Below are positions 44,871-52,736 of a stretch of DNA of 64,000 nt, piece after piece. Every line of letters starts with the position of its first letter. Positions within the stretch are counted from its first letter, which is position 1. This DNA comes from Lentisalinibacter sp035655155 (GTDB taxonomy: Bacteria; Pseudomonadota; Gammaproteobacteria; Steroidobacterales; Woeseiaceae), in assembly GCA_035655155.1 (NCBI GenBank), contig DASRVH010000156.1, forward strand, positions 54,678 through 118,677, read 5' to 3'. The position numbers were made by a program, and so were the translations under genes. Under the pieces are notes generated by a model. That model was not told the DNA's origin. It ran no database searches and saw only the letters and a program-made list of their open reading frames with translations.

Positions 44871-45740
44871 ATCCGCAAAGGCTTCAGACTCATCGGCGAC
44901 GTCGCCCTGGCCGCAGTCTGCCTCGGCCTGGCGCCGCTCGCCAAGAAAGCCGCGCTGACGGCCGGTGCGGCGCCGTTGCCGCTGGCCGTTGCCACGACGG
45001 CCGTGGCGGCGGTGGTCGCGCTCTCGCCGCTGCTCGCCGCCGGGCCGGGGCGTACGCTGGCCGGCCATGGCCGCGGGACCTGGCGACATGTGTTCCTGGT
45101 GGGGGCGATGGGCTCCGGGGCGGTCGTGCTGCTCAGCGTGCTCGCCATGACGGAGACCACGGCCACCAATCGCAGCCTGTTCCAGTCCATGTATCCGGTG
45201 GCCACCGCCGTCGCGGCCCGGTTCCTGCTGGCCGAGCGCCTGAGCGGGGTCGCCTGGCTCATCATCGCCGTGATGAGCGCCGGGCTGTTCCTCATGAATA
45301 CCGGGCCCGGTGGCATCGTGATCGGCTGGCCGTTCTGGGCGCTGGCGGCGACGCTGCCGCTGATCGGCCTGGCAGACGTCTACGCCAAGCGCACGCTGCG
45401 GGACGCGGATCCGCGCTTCGTGGCCGCCGGCAGGCTGTTGTTCGGCACGGTGGTATTGCTCGCCGTGCTGCCCTGGACGGCACCGGCGCAATGGTCCGCG
45501 CTGACCGCGGTGTGGTGGTGGGTGCTCGGCGCGGGCGTCGCGATGGCCGGCGGCGTGCTAGGTCTCTACCGGGCGATGCAGACCGCCGGCGCCAGCGTGG
45601 CTGCCGCGTTTGTCGGCCTCGCCCCGGTGCTCACCGCCGCCGCGGAATGGCTGCTGCTGGGCACTGCCTTTGCGCCCCTGCAGCTCGCCGGGCTCGCTCT
45701 GGTCGTGGGCGGGGCCGCGGCGCTGGCACTCCGCGTATAG
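44871..45740 (+). CDS. EamA/DMT family transporter with no canonical start codon
   Basis: About 289 residues with roughly ten hydrophobic helices in two EamA halves (LFQSMYPVATAVAARFLLAERLS and AFVGLAPVLTAAAEWLLLG are the family signatures at the ends of each half). Family length requires the first helix, IRKGFRLIGDVALAAVCLGLA, but no ATG, GTG or TTG precedes it after the stop at 44817. GGAAGG ends 8 bp before ATC 44871. Either ATC is the start, or an ATG has mutated or been misread. TTG 44976 would cut off helix 1. Confidence 0.75.
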   Translation: MRKGFRLIGDVALAAVCLGLAPLAKKAALTAGAAPLPLAVATTAVAAVVALSPLLAAGPGRTLAGHGRGTWRHVFLVGAMGSGAVVLLSVLAMTETTATNRSLFQSMYPVATAVAARFLLAERLSGVAWLIIAVMSAGLFLMNTGPGGIVIGWPFWALAATLPLIGLADVYAKRTLRDADPRFVAAGRLLFGTVVLLAVLPWTAPAQWSALTAVWWWVLGAGVAMAGGVLGLYRAMQTAGASVAAAFVGLAPVLTAAAEWLLLGTAFAPLQLAGLALVVGGAAALALRV

Positions 45741-45819
45741 CGGCGCGGTCCGGCTGCGCCAATCGCCGTGTCCCGCCATGCGCGACAGGGTGCAAGGAGA
45801 ACCGGAAGCCAGCCTCTGC

Positions 45820-45828
45820 TGATATACT
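45820..45828 (+). promoter_or_regulatory. Extended -10 close to the start of the 71-residue gene
   Basis: TGATATACT is a good extended -10 (TGnTATAAT). Initiation would fall at about 45835-45837, at or just before the ATG, leaving no room for a Shine-Dalgarno. Confidence 0.45.
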
Positions 45829-45836
45829 CCGTCGGT

Positions 45837-46052
45837 ATGAATCTCGAACACGCACTCGCAGACCCGTCCAGCGAATTCGAAACACCGGAAGCGGTCCTGA
45901 CCCAGCAGGAGCTGACGCCGGAGCAGAAGAAGGCCATCCTGGAGCGCTGGCGCCAGGATGCCGAGCTGCTGCAGCAGGCCGAAGCCGAGAACATGGCCGG
46001 CGGCGAGCCGAGCATGCTCGCCCGCGTGCAGCAGGCGCTGGCGCAGCTCTGA
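45837..46052 (+). CDS. Small conserved-looking cytosolic protein
   Basis: 71 residues, acidic and helical: LTQQELTPEQKKAILERWRQDAELLQQAEAENMAGGEPSMLARVQQALAQL. It resembles small proteobacterial proteins with a PEQKxxIL(RW)...DA...EENM core, whose function is unknown to me. There is no signal or Cys. The ATG is chosen because the extended -10 lies directly upstream; a longer frame back to 45768 lacks a ribosome site and would overlap that promoter. It may be leaderless. Confidence 0.65.
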   Translation: MNLEHALADPSSEFETPEAVLTQQELTPEQKKAILERWRQDAELLQQAEAENMAGGEPSMLARVQQALAQL

Positions 46053-46134
46053 CCGCGCGTCCGGCGGTCGCTACCGGTCGGCCTCGTTCGGCGTTGTTCG
46101 CCGCCCGCCGTCCCCGGTCAAATACGGCGGTCGG

Positions 46135-49100
46135 CTAGGGCGGCGCCGGGTCCCCCGTGAGGTACAGCACCCGGTAGAGCACCGGCACCACGCCGAGCGT
46201 CAGCACCGTGGCGAAGGCCAGGCCGAAGATGATGGCGATGGCCATCGGCTCCCACATGGGCCCGCCGCCGATCCAAAGAGGGATGAGTCCGCCGATCGTG
46301 GTGGCCGCGGTCAGCAGTATCGGTCGCGCGCGCTGGCGCGCCGCCGCCACCACGGCCTCGGCCTGCCCGAGCCCGTTCTCTTCCTGCTCGATCCGGATCC
46401 GGTCCAGCAGGACGATGGCGTTGTTGATGACGATGCCGGCGAGCGATATCACGCCGAGCAGCGTCATGAAGCCGAAGTAGGAGCGCGCGATCAACAGCCC
46501 CGCGATCACGCCGATGAACGCCAGCGGGATGGTGGTCAGGATAATGGCGGGCTTGCGCACCGAGTCGAACTGCAGCACCAGCAGCAGCACGATCAGCATG
46601 ACCGCGAACGGCAGCTTCTCCATGATGGAGGCGTTCGCGTCCGCGGATGTCTCCGCCTCGCCGCCCAGGCTCCAGCTCACGCCGTACGGCCAGTCGGCGG
46701 AAGCCTCCCGCAGCCACGGCTCGATGCGCTCGATGACCCCGCTGGAGGTGTAGCCGGGCTCGAGCAGTGCCTCGGCTGTCATGGTGCGCTGACGGTCGCG
46801 CCGCTTGATCACCCCCGGCTGCCAGACGATCTCCGGCACGGCAACCTGGCTCAGCGGCACCGTGCGCGAGCCGCCGTGGGCGTAGACGGCGATGTTGCCG
46901 AGGCGGTCCGGATGCAGGCGCTCGTCGCCCGCCGAGCGCAGCACGATCGGGATCAGGTCGTCTTCTTCCCGGAACTCGGTCGTCTCCAGTCCCGAGAGGT
47001 ATGTCTGCATGGCGATGGCGACATCCTGGTTGGTGACGCCGGCCTGCTGGGCCCGGGTCTCGTCGATGCGCACCTCCACCTTCTTGGTGCGGGCGCCCCA
47101 GTCGTCGGTGACCTGGGTGGCGCCCGGCGTTTCGCGCAGCCTGGCCTTGACCTCGTCCAGCAGCGAGAACAGCGTCTCCGTGTCTCGTCCCTTCAGGCGG
47201 ATGGCAATGGGCGGCCAGGCAGGCTCGCCCATCGGCAGGGGGCGCACGGTGACCTTGGCGGGCGGGAAGCGCTCCAGCACGAAGGACTCGATCTCGGGCA
47301 CGACCAGCCGGTCGATGGTCGCGCGCTCGCCGGTGTGGCCGAGGATCAGTGCGTAGCTCGGGTTCGGCGGCTCTGGGCTGTACGACAGGATGAAGCGCGG
47401 CGCGCCCTCGCCGACGAAAGCCGCCCATTGCTCGATGCCGTCCCGCTCCTGTCTGTCGGCGAGCTCTGTGGCGATGAATGACTCGAGTTCCGCCGTCATG
47501 GCGTCCGTCGCCTCGATCGGCGAGCCCACCGGCAGCTCCAGCTCCGCGGTGAACGTGGTCCGGTCGTTTGCCGGGAAGAAGATGTCCGGCACCCAGCGCA
47601 GCGCGTACAGCGACAGGGCGAATACGGCGGCGACGGCGGCGAGCGTCATCCCCGGGCGCGCCAGGACGGCGCGCAGCGCGGCATCGTAGCGGCGCATCGC
47701 CGGCCCGTCCGCCGCGTCCGGATCCCGTTCTCCGACCTGCAGGAACGTGATGCACAGCAGCGGTATCAGCGTCAGCGCCATCACCCAGGAGGAGAGCAGG
47801 GTGATCGTCACGACCTTGAACAGCGGCGCCGTGTACTCGCCGGTGGACGACTCGGCCAGGTAGATCGGCAGGAACGCGGCGGAGGTGGTGAGGGAGGAGA
47901 TCAGCAGCGGCAGGCGCAGCTCGCGGGCCGAGGCCAGCGCCGCGGTCTTGCCGTCCTCGCCGTCGCGCATGCGCACCATGATGGACTCGGACATGACGAT
48001 GGCGTTGTCCACCAGCATGCCGAGGGCGATGATCAGCGCGGCCAGCGACACCTGGTCGAGGCCGATGTCGAACACTCCCATGAGCGCGAAGCTGGAGAGG
48101 ATGGCGGCAGGCACGAGGCTGGCCACCACCAGGCCGGTGCGCACGCCGAGGAAAGCCAGCATTACCAGGCCGACGACGAGCACGGCCTGCACCAGGTTGG
48201 AGACGAAGTCGTCGATCTTGTCCTCTACCACCTGCGGCTGGAACTGCAGCACGTCCAGCTCGAGTCCGATGGGATAATTGCCGCGCACCCGCGCCAGGAC
48301 TTCCCGAACCGAGCCGCCGAGTTCGATGATGTTGCCGCCCTCGCGCATCGAGACGGCCAGTATCAGGCTGGGCTCGCCGTTGTAGCGCACCCGCTGGTCG
48401 GGCGGGTCGATGTAGCCGCGGCGGACCTCGAGCACGTCGGACAAACGCACGATCTCGCCGCTGGCCGGGATGCGGATGAGCGTGTTGCGGATGTCGTCCA
48501 CCGAGGCGAAGCTGCCGCTCGGCTCGAGCACGATCTTCTCGTACTCGGTGGTGATGTCGCCGCCGGGCAGCACGATGTTGCGCGCCTCCAGGGCCTCGCG
48601 CAGCTGCAGCGGGGAGAGGCCGTATTCCGACAGCACGGTGTTGTCGAACTCGCCGAAGATGCGCTCCTCCTGCGCGCCTGCCACCTCCACCTTGGCGGCG
48701 TCGGGGATCAGCAGCAGCTCGTCGCGCACCTCGTCGGCCACTTCCTCCAGTTCCCGGTAGCTGTAGCCGTCGCCGGTGACCGCGATCTGGATGCCGTAGA
48801 CGTCGCCGAACTCGTCGTTGACGAACGGGCCGCGCACGCCGTCGGGCAGGTCCGGCGCCACCCGCTCCACCTTGCGGCGCAGGTCGTCCCAGATCGGCTG
48901 CATCTCCTTGTATTCCTCGCGGATGTCCACGTAGATGACGGAGACGCCCACCTTCGAGCTGCTGCGCACCGTGTCCAGCTCCGGCATCTCCTGGATCACC
49001 CGCTCCAGCTTGTCGGTGACCAGCATCTCGACCCGCTCGGGACTCGCGCCGGGGAACACGGTCTGCACCATCGCCGTGCGCACGATGAAGCCCGGATCCT

Positions 49101-49209
49101 CCGCCCGCGGCATTTCGCGGTAGGCGAGGCCGCCGGCGACGAACAGGATCAGCAGCGAGACGACCGTGATGCGTCGCTTCTCGAGCGCGATGCGGGTGAT
49201 ATCGAGCAT
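46135..49209 (-). CDS. RND efflux permease (AcrB/MexB superfamily)
   Basis: 1024 residues with the full RND layout: TM1 (12-30), a large periplasmic loop, TMs 2-6 with GMLVDNAIVMSESIM in TM4, a second loop and TMs 8-12 with GVISLAGIVINNAIVLLDRI. TM4 has one Asp (VDN) where AcrB has two, as in a divergent heavy-metal/hydrophobe subgroup. It uses the proton gradient to export compounds. The ATG overlaps the adaptor's TGA by one base (TGATG). Last gene of the tripartite operon. Substrate unknown. Confidence 0.95.
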   Translation of the reverse strand: MLDITRIALEKRRITVVSLLILFVAGGLAYREMPRAEDPGFIVRTAMVQTVFPGASPERVEMLVTDKLERVIQEMPELDTVRSSSKVGVSVIYVDIREEYKEMQPIWDDLRRKVERVAPDLPDGVRGPFVNDEFGDVYGIQIAVTGDGYSYRELEEVADEVRDELLLIPDAAKVEVAGAQEERIFGEFDNTVLSEYGLSPLQLREALEARNIVLPGGDITTEYEKIVLEPSGSFASVDDIRNTLIRIPASGEIVRLSDVLEVRRGYIDPPDQRVRYNGEPSLILAVSMREGGNIIELGGSVREVLARVRGNYPIGLELDVLQFQPQVVEDKIDDFVSNLVQAVLVVGLVMLAFLGVRTGLVVASLVPAAILSSFALMGVFDIGLDQVSLAALIIALGMLVDNAIVMSESIMVRMRDGEDGKTAALASARELRLPLLISSLTTSAAFLPIYLAESSTGEYTAPLFKVVTITLLSSWVMALTLIPLLCITFLQVGERDPDAADGPAMRRYDAALRAVLARPGMTLAAVAAVFALSLYALRWVPDIFFPANDRTTFTAELELPVGSPIEATDAMTAELESFIATELADRQERDGIEQWAAFVGEGAPRFILSYSPEPPNPSYALILGHTGERATIDRLVVPEIESFVLERFPPAKVTVRPLPMGEPAWPPIAIRLKGRDTETLFSLLDEVKARLRETPGATQVTDDWGARTKKVEVRIDETRAQQAGVTNQDVAIAMQTYLSGLETTEFREEDDLIPIVLRSAGDERLHPDRLGNIAVYAHGGSRTVPLSQVAVPEIVWQPGVIKRRDRQRTMTAEALLEPGYTSSGVIERIEPWLREASADWPYGVSWSLGGEAETSADANASIMEKLPFAVMLIVLLLVLQFDSVRKPAIILTTIPLAFIGVIAGLLIARSYFGFMTLLGVISLAGIVINNAIVLLDRIRIEQEENGLGQAEAVVAAARQRARPILLTAATTIGGLIPLWIGGGPMWEPMAIAIIFGLAFATVLTLGVVPVLYRVLYLTGDPAPP

Positions 49210-50327
49210 CAGTCCCGGTCCAGCAGGCGCACCTTCTGGCCGTCGGCGATGCGTCGCACGCCGGCAGTGACCACGAGCTCATCCGCCGACAGGCCGCGGG
49301 TGATGACCATGCCGTCCGGGTCGGGCCGGCCGGTCTCGACGGCGCGGCGGCTCGCCGTGTAATGACCGGACCCGTCGTCCGCAGGCTCCAGCACGAAGAC
49401 GAATCGTCCCTGCCGGTCCTCGCCGACCGCCACCGTGGGCACCATCAGCTCGCCCCGGTCGCCGGTGGCGGACAGCAGCAGTTTCGCCTCGGCCGCCATG
49501 CCGGAGCGCACCACCCCGCAGCCGCCGCCGAGGGCGATGGTGACGGGATAAGTCGCGCCGCGGGGGCCGGTGGCCACGCCCACCTCCGAGACCGTGCCGG
49601 CTATCTCCTGCAGGTCGACGGCGTCGATGGACACCGTCGCCGCCATGCCGCTGCGGATCCGTTCGATGTAGATCTCGGGCACGTTGACGACCACCTCGGC
49701 GCAATCGCCGCAGTTCACCCTGGCGATCGGCTGGCCGGCCTGGACGTTCTGATTGACCTCGGCGACGAGTCTGGCCACCGTGCAGTCCGCAGGCGAGTAC
49801 AGGCGGGTGTAGGAGAGCTGCAGCCGTGCCGCCTCGAGCTTCTGCCGGGCCGCATTGACGGAGGCCCGGGCCGATTCGAACGCGGCGCGGGCGCTGTCCA
49901 GGTCGCTGCGCGAGGCGTTGCGGTTCTCGTACAGGCCGCGCACGCGCTCGTAGCTGGCTGCCGCATTGCGCTCCTGGGCGCGCGCCTGGGCCAGTCCGGC
50001 CTCGGCCTCCTCCAGCCGCACCCGGTAGTCGGTGGGGTCCAGCCGGCCGATCAGCGCGCCGGCCTCCAGCCGGTCGCCGAGTGCCACGGGCAGTTCGATC
50101 AGCGTGCCATTCACCTTGAAGGAGAGGTCGGTCTCCATCTCGGCCTGGGCGACGCCGGAGAAGGTCTCGGCCTCCTGTGTGCCCGCCGCCACGACGCGGC
50201 TGTAGCGCACCGGGCGCACCTCCGGCTCCGTGGGCGGAGGCGTCGCCTCGCAGGCGGCAAGCAGCCCCAGCGCGATGAGGATGGCCGTGGCGGCCGCTGC
50301 CGTCCGTGGCGATTCAGTTCTGTTCAT
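49209..50327 (-). CDS. RND periplasmic adaptor lipoprotein
   Basis: 372 residues. A lipobox LAAC (Cys26) marks a lipoprotein anchored in the inner membrane. Then come a lipoyl-type segment (VNGTLIELPVALGDRLEAGALIGRLDP), a coiled-coil hairpin (about 90-160) and beta-barrel and membrane-proximal domains. It bridges permease and TolC. ATG 50327 is favoured because AGAGG lies 8 bp upstream; ATG 50333 is too close. It overlaps the end of the TolC fusion by 14 bp. Confidence 0.93.
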   Translation of the reverse strand: MNRTESPRTAAAATAILIALGLLAACEATPPPTEPEVRPVRYSRVVAAGTQEAETFSGVAQAEMETDLSFKVNGTLIELPVALGDRLEAGALIGRLDPTDYRVRLEEAEAGLAQARAQERNAAASYERVRGLYENRNASRSDLDSARAAFESARASVNAARQKLEAARLQLSYTRLYSPADCTVARLVAEVNQNVQAGQPIARVNCGDCAEVVVNVPEIYIERIRSGMAATVSIDAVDLQEIAGTVSEVGVATGPRGATYPVTIALGGGCGVVRSGMAAEAKLLLSATGDRGELMVPTVAVGEDRQGRFVFVLEPADDGSGHYTASRRAVETGRPDPDGMVITRGLSADELVVTAGVRRIADGQKVRLLDRD

Positions 50328-52707
50328 GGGCATTGCCTCTGTCCCCGACGCCGTCCTGCACGAACGCCAGTGCGCGGCGGAGGAATTCCTCCCGATAGTC
50401 CGGCTCCAGCACCAGGCGGAAATCCGCCGTTGCCCGTAGCACGTCCATCAGGTCGATGAGGTAGCGGAAGCGGGCGTTCTCCGTGCCCAGCTCCGCGTCG
50501 AGCAGCGCGTCCTGGGCCTCCAGCAGGTCCGTGATGGAGGCTGCGCCGCGGCCGTAGGCGTCCGAGACGATGTCCAGATTCTCCCGCGCCGCCCGCGCGG
50601 CCTCCTCGGTGAGCCCGATGGACAGGAACGAGGCTCCCGTCGCATGCAGCGCGATGCGCATCCGGGCCTCGATGTCCTCTTCCGCGGCGATGCGCTCGGC
50701 CTGCAGCCGGGCGAGCTCCAGTTCGGCCGCCGACAGCCGCGCCCGCAGGGCGCCGCCGCTGAATATCGGCCAGGAGGCGGTCAGCGCGACGTTCCAGGAG
50801 CGGTCGTCGCGCTGGATGAGCCCCTGGAACAGCGACGCCCCGGACCCTGCGCCGCTCGCCTGGATGCGCTCGCCGGCCCCGGCCTGCAGCGCGATCTCCG
50901 GCACGTAGAACTTGCGGCGGGCGGCGAGGCGCTGGCGCTCGCCGGCGGCGATGCGCTCGTCCAGGCCGGCGAGCTCCGGCGAGCGCTCCAGCGCTTCCCG
51001 GACCAGGAACGCGCGGAAGCGGTCCCAGGCGGTCCGTGAGTCGATGAGGCGGCCGAAGCGCTCGGAGCGGAAGTATCCCAGCGTGGTGTCCACGCTGCCC
51101 TCCGCCGGCCGGGGCGGGTTTTCCTGGGAGGCGCCCAGGGCCTGGCCCAGGCGCACGCCGGCCTGGTCCAGCGCGCGTTCCGCGTCGATGAGGTCCACCC
51201 GGTCCGTGGCCAGACGGCTCTCCCAGCGCAGCACGTCGGCGCGCCCGGAGTAGCCGATGGACTCCCGCACACGGGCCAGCTGCAGATTCTCCCGGGTGAT
51301 CTCGAGGTTGGCCTGGCGCACCTCGTAGATGGCGCGGGCGCGCAGTACCTGCAGATACGCCTCGCCGGCCGACCGCATGACGTCGAGCTCCCGGGCGCGG
51401 TAGTTGAGGATGCTGGCGTCGACCTGCCGGCCGGCGGCGCGCCAGTCGGCCACCGCGTCGTCCGAGTAGACCACCTGGCGGGCGCTCAGCTGCAGGTCGG
51501 TGCTGCGTTCGGGCTGCAGCAGCGCACGGTCTGCATCGATGTGGGTGCGGCCCGCCTCCAGGCCCAGCTGCGGCAGCAGGCGGGAGCGCGCCGAATCGAG
51601 TTCGGTGGCGGCGAGTTCCGGGCCGTAGGCCGCGGCCTGCAGGCGGCGGTTGCGCCGCACGGCGATGGCCAGCGCCTCGGTGAAGGAGACTTCCTCGCCC
51701 CACTGGCCGGGCTGCGGATTCAGCAGGCGGGCATCGGCCATGACCGAGAAGTCCGGCTCGTAGCCCAGCCGTCCCGCCACCGCCATGTTGATGGTCAGCC
51801 GCTGTACGTGATTCAGCGCCACCGGGATGCCCGCGGGATCGTCGCCGAGCAGGATGCGCTGGACGTTGAGCGCGATGCGCCGTGCGGCGACGATGTCGGC
51901 CTGCTCGCCGCCTCCCAGGTTCATCAGGAGGCCGTGGTCCAGTTCCTCGCCGCCCAGCATGGAGAACGAGGGCAGGTCCATGGCGATCAGCCGGTCGGCC
52001 AGCCGGCGCACGTCGTCCGCACTGAAGCGCAGCAGCGGCGTCACGTAGACGGCATCTGCATCGGTCAGCCGGCCGAACACCGACTCGGGCGAGGGACCCG
52101 TCGGCACGATCTCCACCCGGATGCCGAAGCGCTGCTCGATCTCGGCCTCCTTCTCCCGGCGCAGCCGCGGCAGCGCTGCCAGGATGTGGGCATCGACGAG
52201 GATGGCGAGATCGTCGAACTCGACGGCGCGGCGGAAGCTGCGCACCTGTTCGCCCATGCTGCGGAAGTCCGTCAGGTAGGTGAAGTTCCGCTTCCCGCTG
52301 GCGCCGTCCGTCAGCGGAAAGCCCTGCAGCTCCGGGTCCGCCACGATGGCGGCCACCACGGGTTTCGGCAGGGTGTCGATGTCGGCGGCCGCCTGGCTGG
52401 CGAGGACGCCGAGCGTGACCACCACGTCGATGCTCTCGTCGGCGAGCTGTGCCTCGAGCGCGTCGCGGGCGCCGGCGAGGGTCCAGTCGCCGACCCGGGT
52501 GGTCTCTTCCCCCATCTCCAGCCGCCATTCGCCCTCCAGCAGCGCGGCGATCTCCCCCCGGATCCGTTCGCGGCTGAATATCGGCCGGCTGAGTGGCCCG
52601 TCCAGCACGACGCCGACCCGGGCGACGGGCAGCTGCTCGCCGAGGCCGCTTGCTGCCAGGGCGAGCAGTAGTGCGAGAGCGAGGCCGCGTGCGATCATAC
52701 GCGCCAT
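50314..52707 (-). CDS. TolC outer-membrane factor with N-terminal substrate-binding-like domain
   Basis: 797 residues. The signal peptide ends near LAASGLGEQ (about 24). Residues 25-320 resemble the ABC-type sugar/amino-acid binding family PF04392: VARVGVVLDGPLS, DVVVTLGVLASQAA, PVVAAIVADPELQGFPL, DAVYVTPLLRFSADDVRRLADRLIAMDLPSFSMLG and an ending DIVAARRIALNVQRILLGDDPAGIPV. Residues 330-770 are a TolC family channel with repeated long helices (AGEAYLQVLRARAIYEVRQANLEITRENLQL). It is first in the operon with adaptor and permease and 29 bp from the divergent MscK-like gene. Confidence 0.88.
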   Translation of the reverse strand: MARMIARGLALALLLALAASGLGEQLPVARVGVVLDGPLSRPIFSRERIRGEIAALLEGEWRLEMGEETTRVGDWTLAGARDALEAQLADESIDVVVTLGVLASQAAADIDTLPKPVVAAIVADPELQGFPLTDGASGKRNFTYLTDFRSMGEQVRSFRRAVEFDDLAILVDAHILAALPRLRREKEAEIEQRFGIRVEIVPTGPSPESVFGRLTDADAVYVTPLLRFSADDVRRLADRLIAMDLPSFSMLGGEELDHGLLMNLGGGEQADIVAARRIALNVQRILLGDDPAGIPVALNHVQRLTINMAVAGRLGYEPDFSVMADARLLNPQPGQWGEEVSFTEALAIAVRRNRRLQAAAYGPELAATELDSARSRLLPQLGLEAGRTHIDADRALLQPERSTDLQLSARQVVYSDDAVADWRAAGRQVDASILNYRARELDVMRSAGEAYLQVLRARAIYEVRQANLEITRENLQLARVRESIGYSGRADVLRWESRLATDRVDLIDAERALDQAGVRLGQALGASQENPPRPAEGSVDTTLGYFRSERFGRLIDSRTAWDRFRAFLVREALERSPELAGLDERIAAGERQRLAARRKFYVPEIALQAGAGERIQASGAGSGASLFQGLIQRDDRSWNVALTASWPIFSGGALRARLSAAELELARLQAERIAAEEDIEARMRIALHATGASFLSIGLTEEAARAARENLDIVSDAYGRGAASITDLLEAQDALLDAELGTENARFRYLIDLMDVLRATADFRLVLEPDYREEFLRRALAFVQDGVGDRGNAHEQN

Positions 52708-52736
52708 ATTATTGGGGGCACGGAGCGGAGGCTATT

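Noticed and set aside
46118..49282. Long minus-strand reading frame of 1054 codons parallel to the RND permease
   Set aside because: It overlaps the permease in another frame, is Arg/Gly/Ala-rich without domains and is a high-GC shadow.
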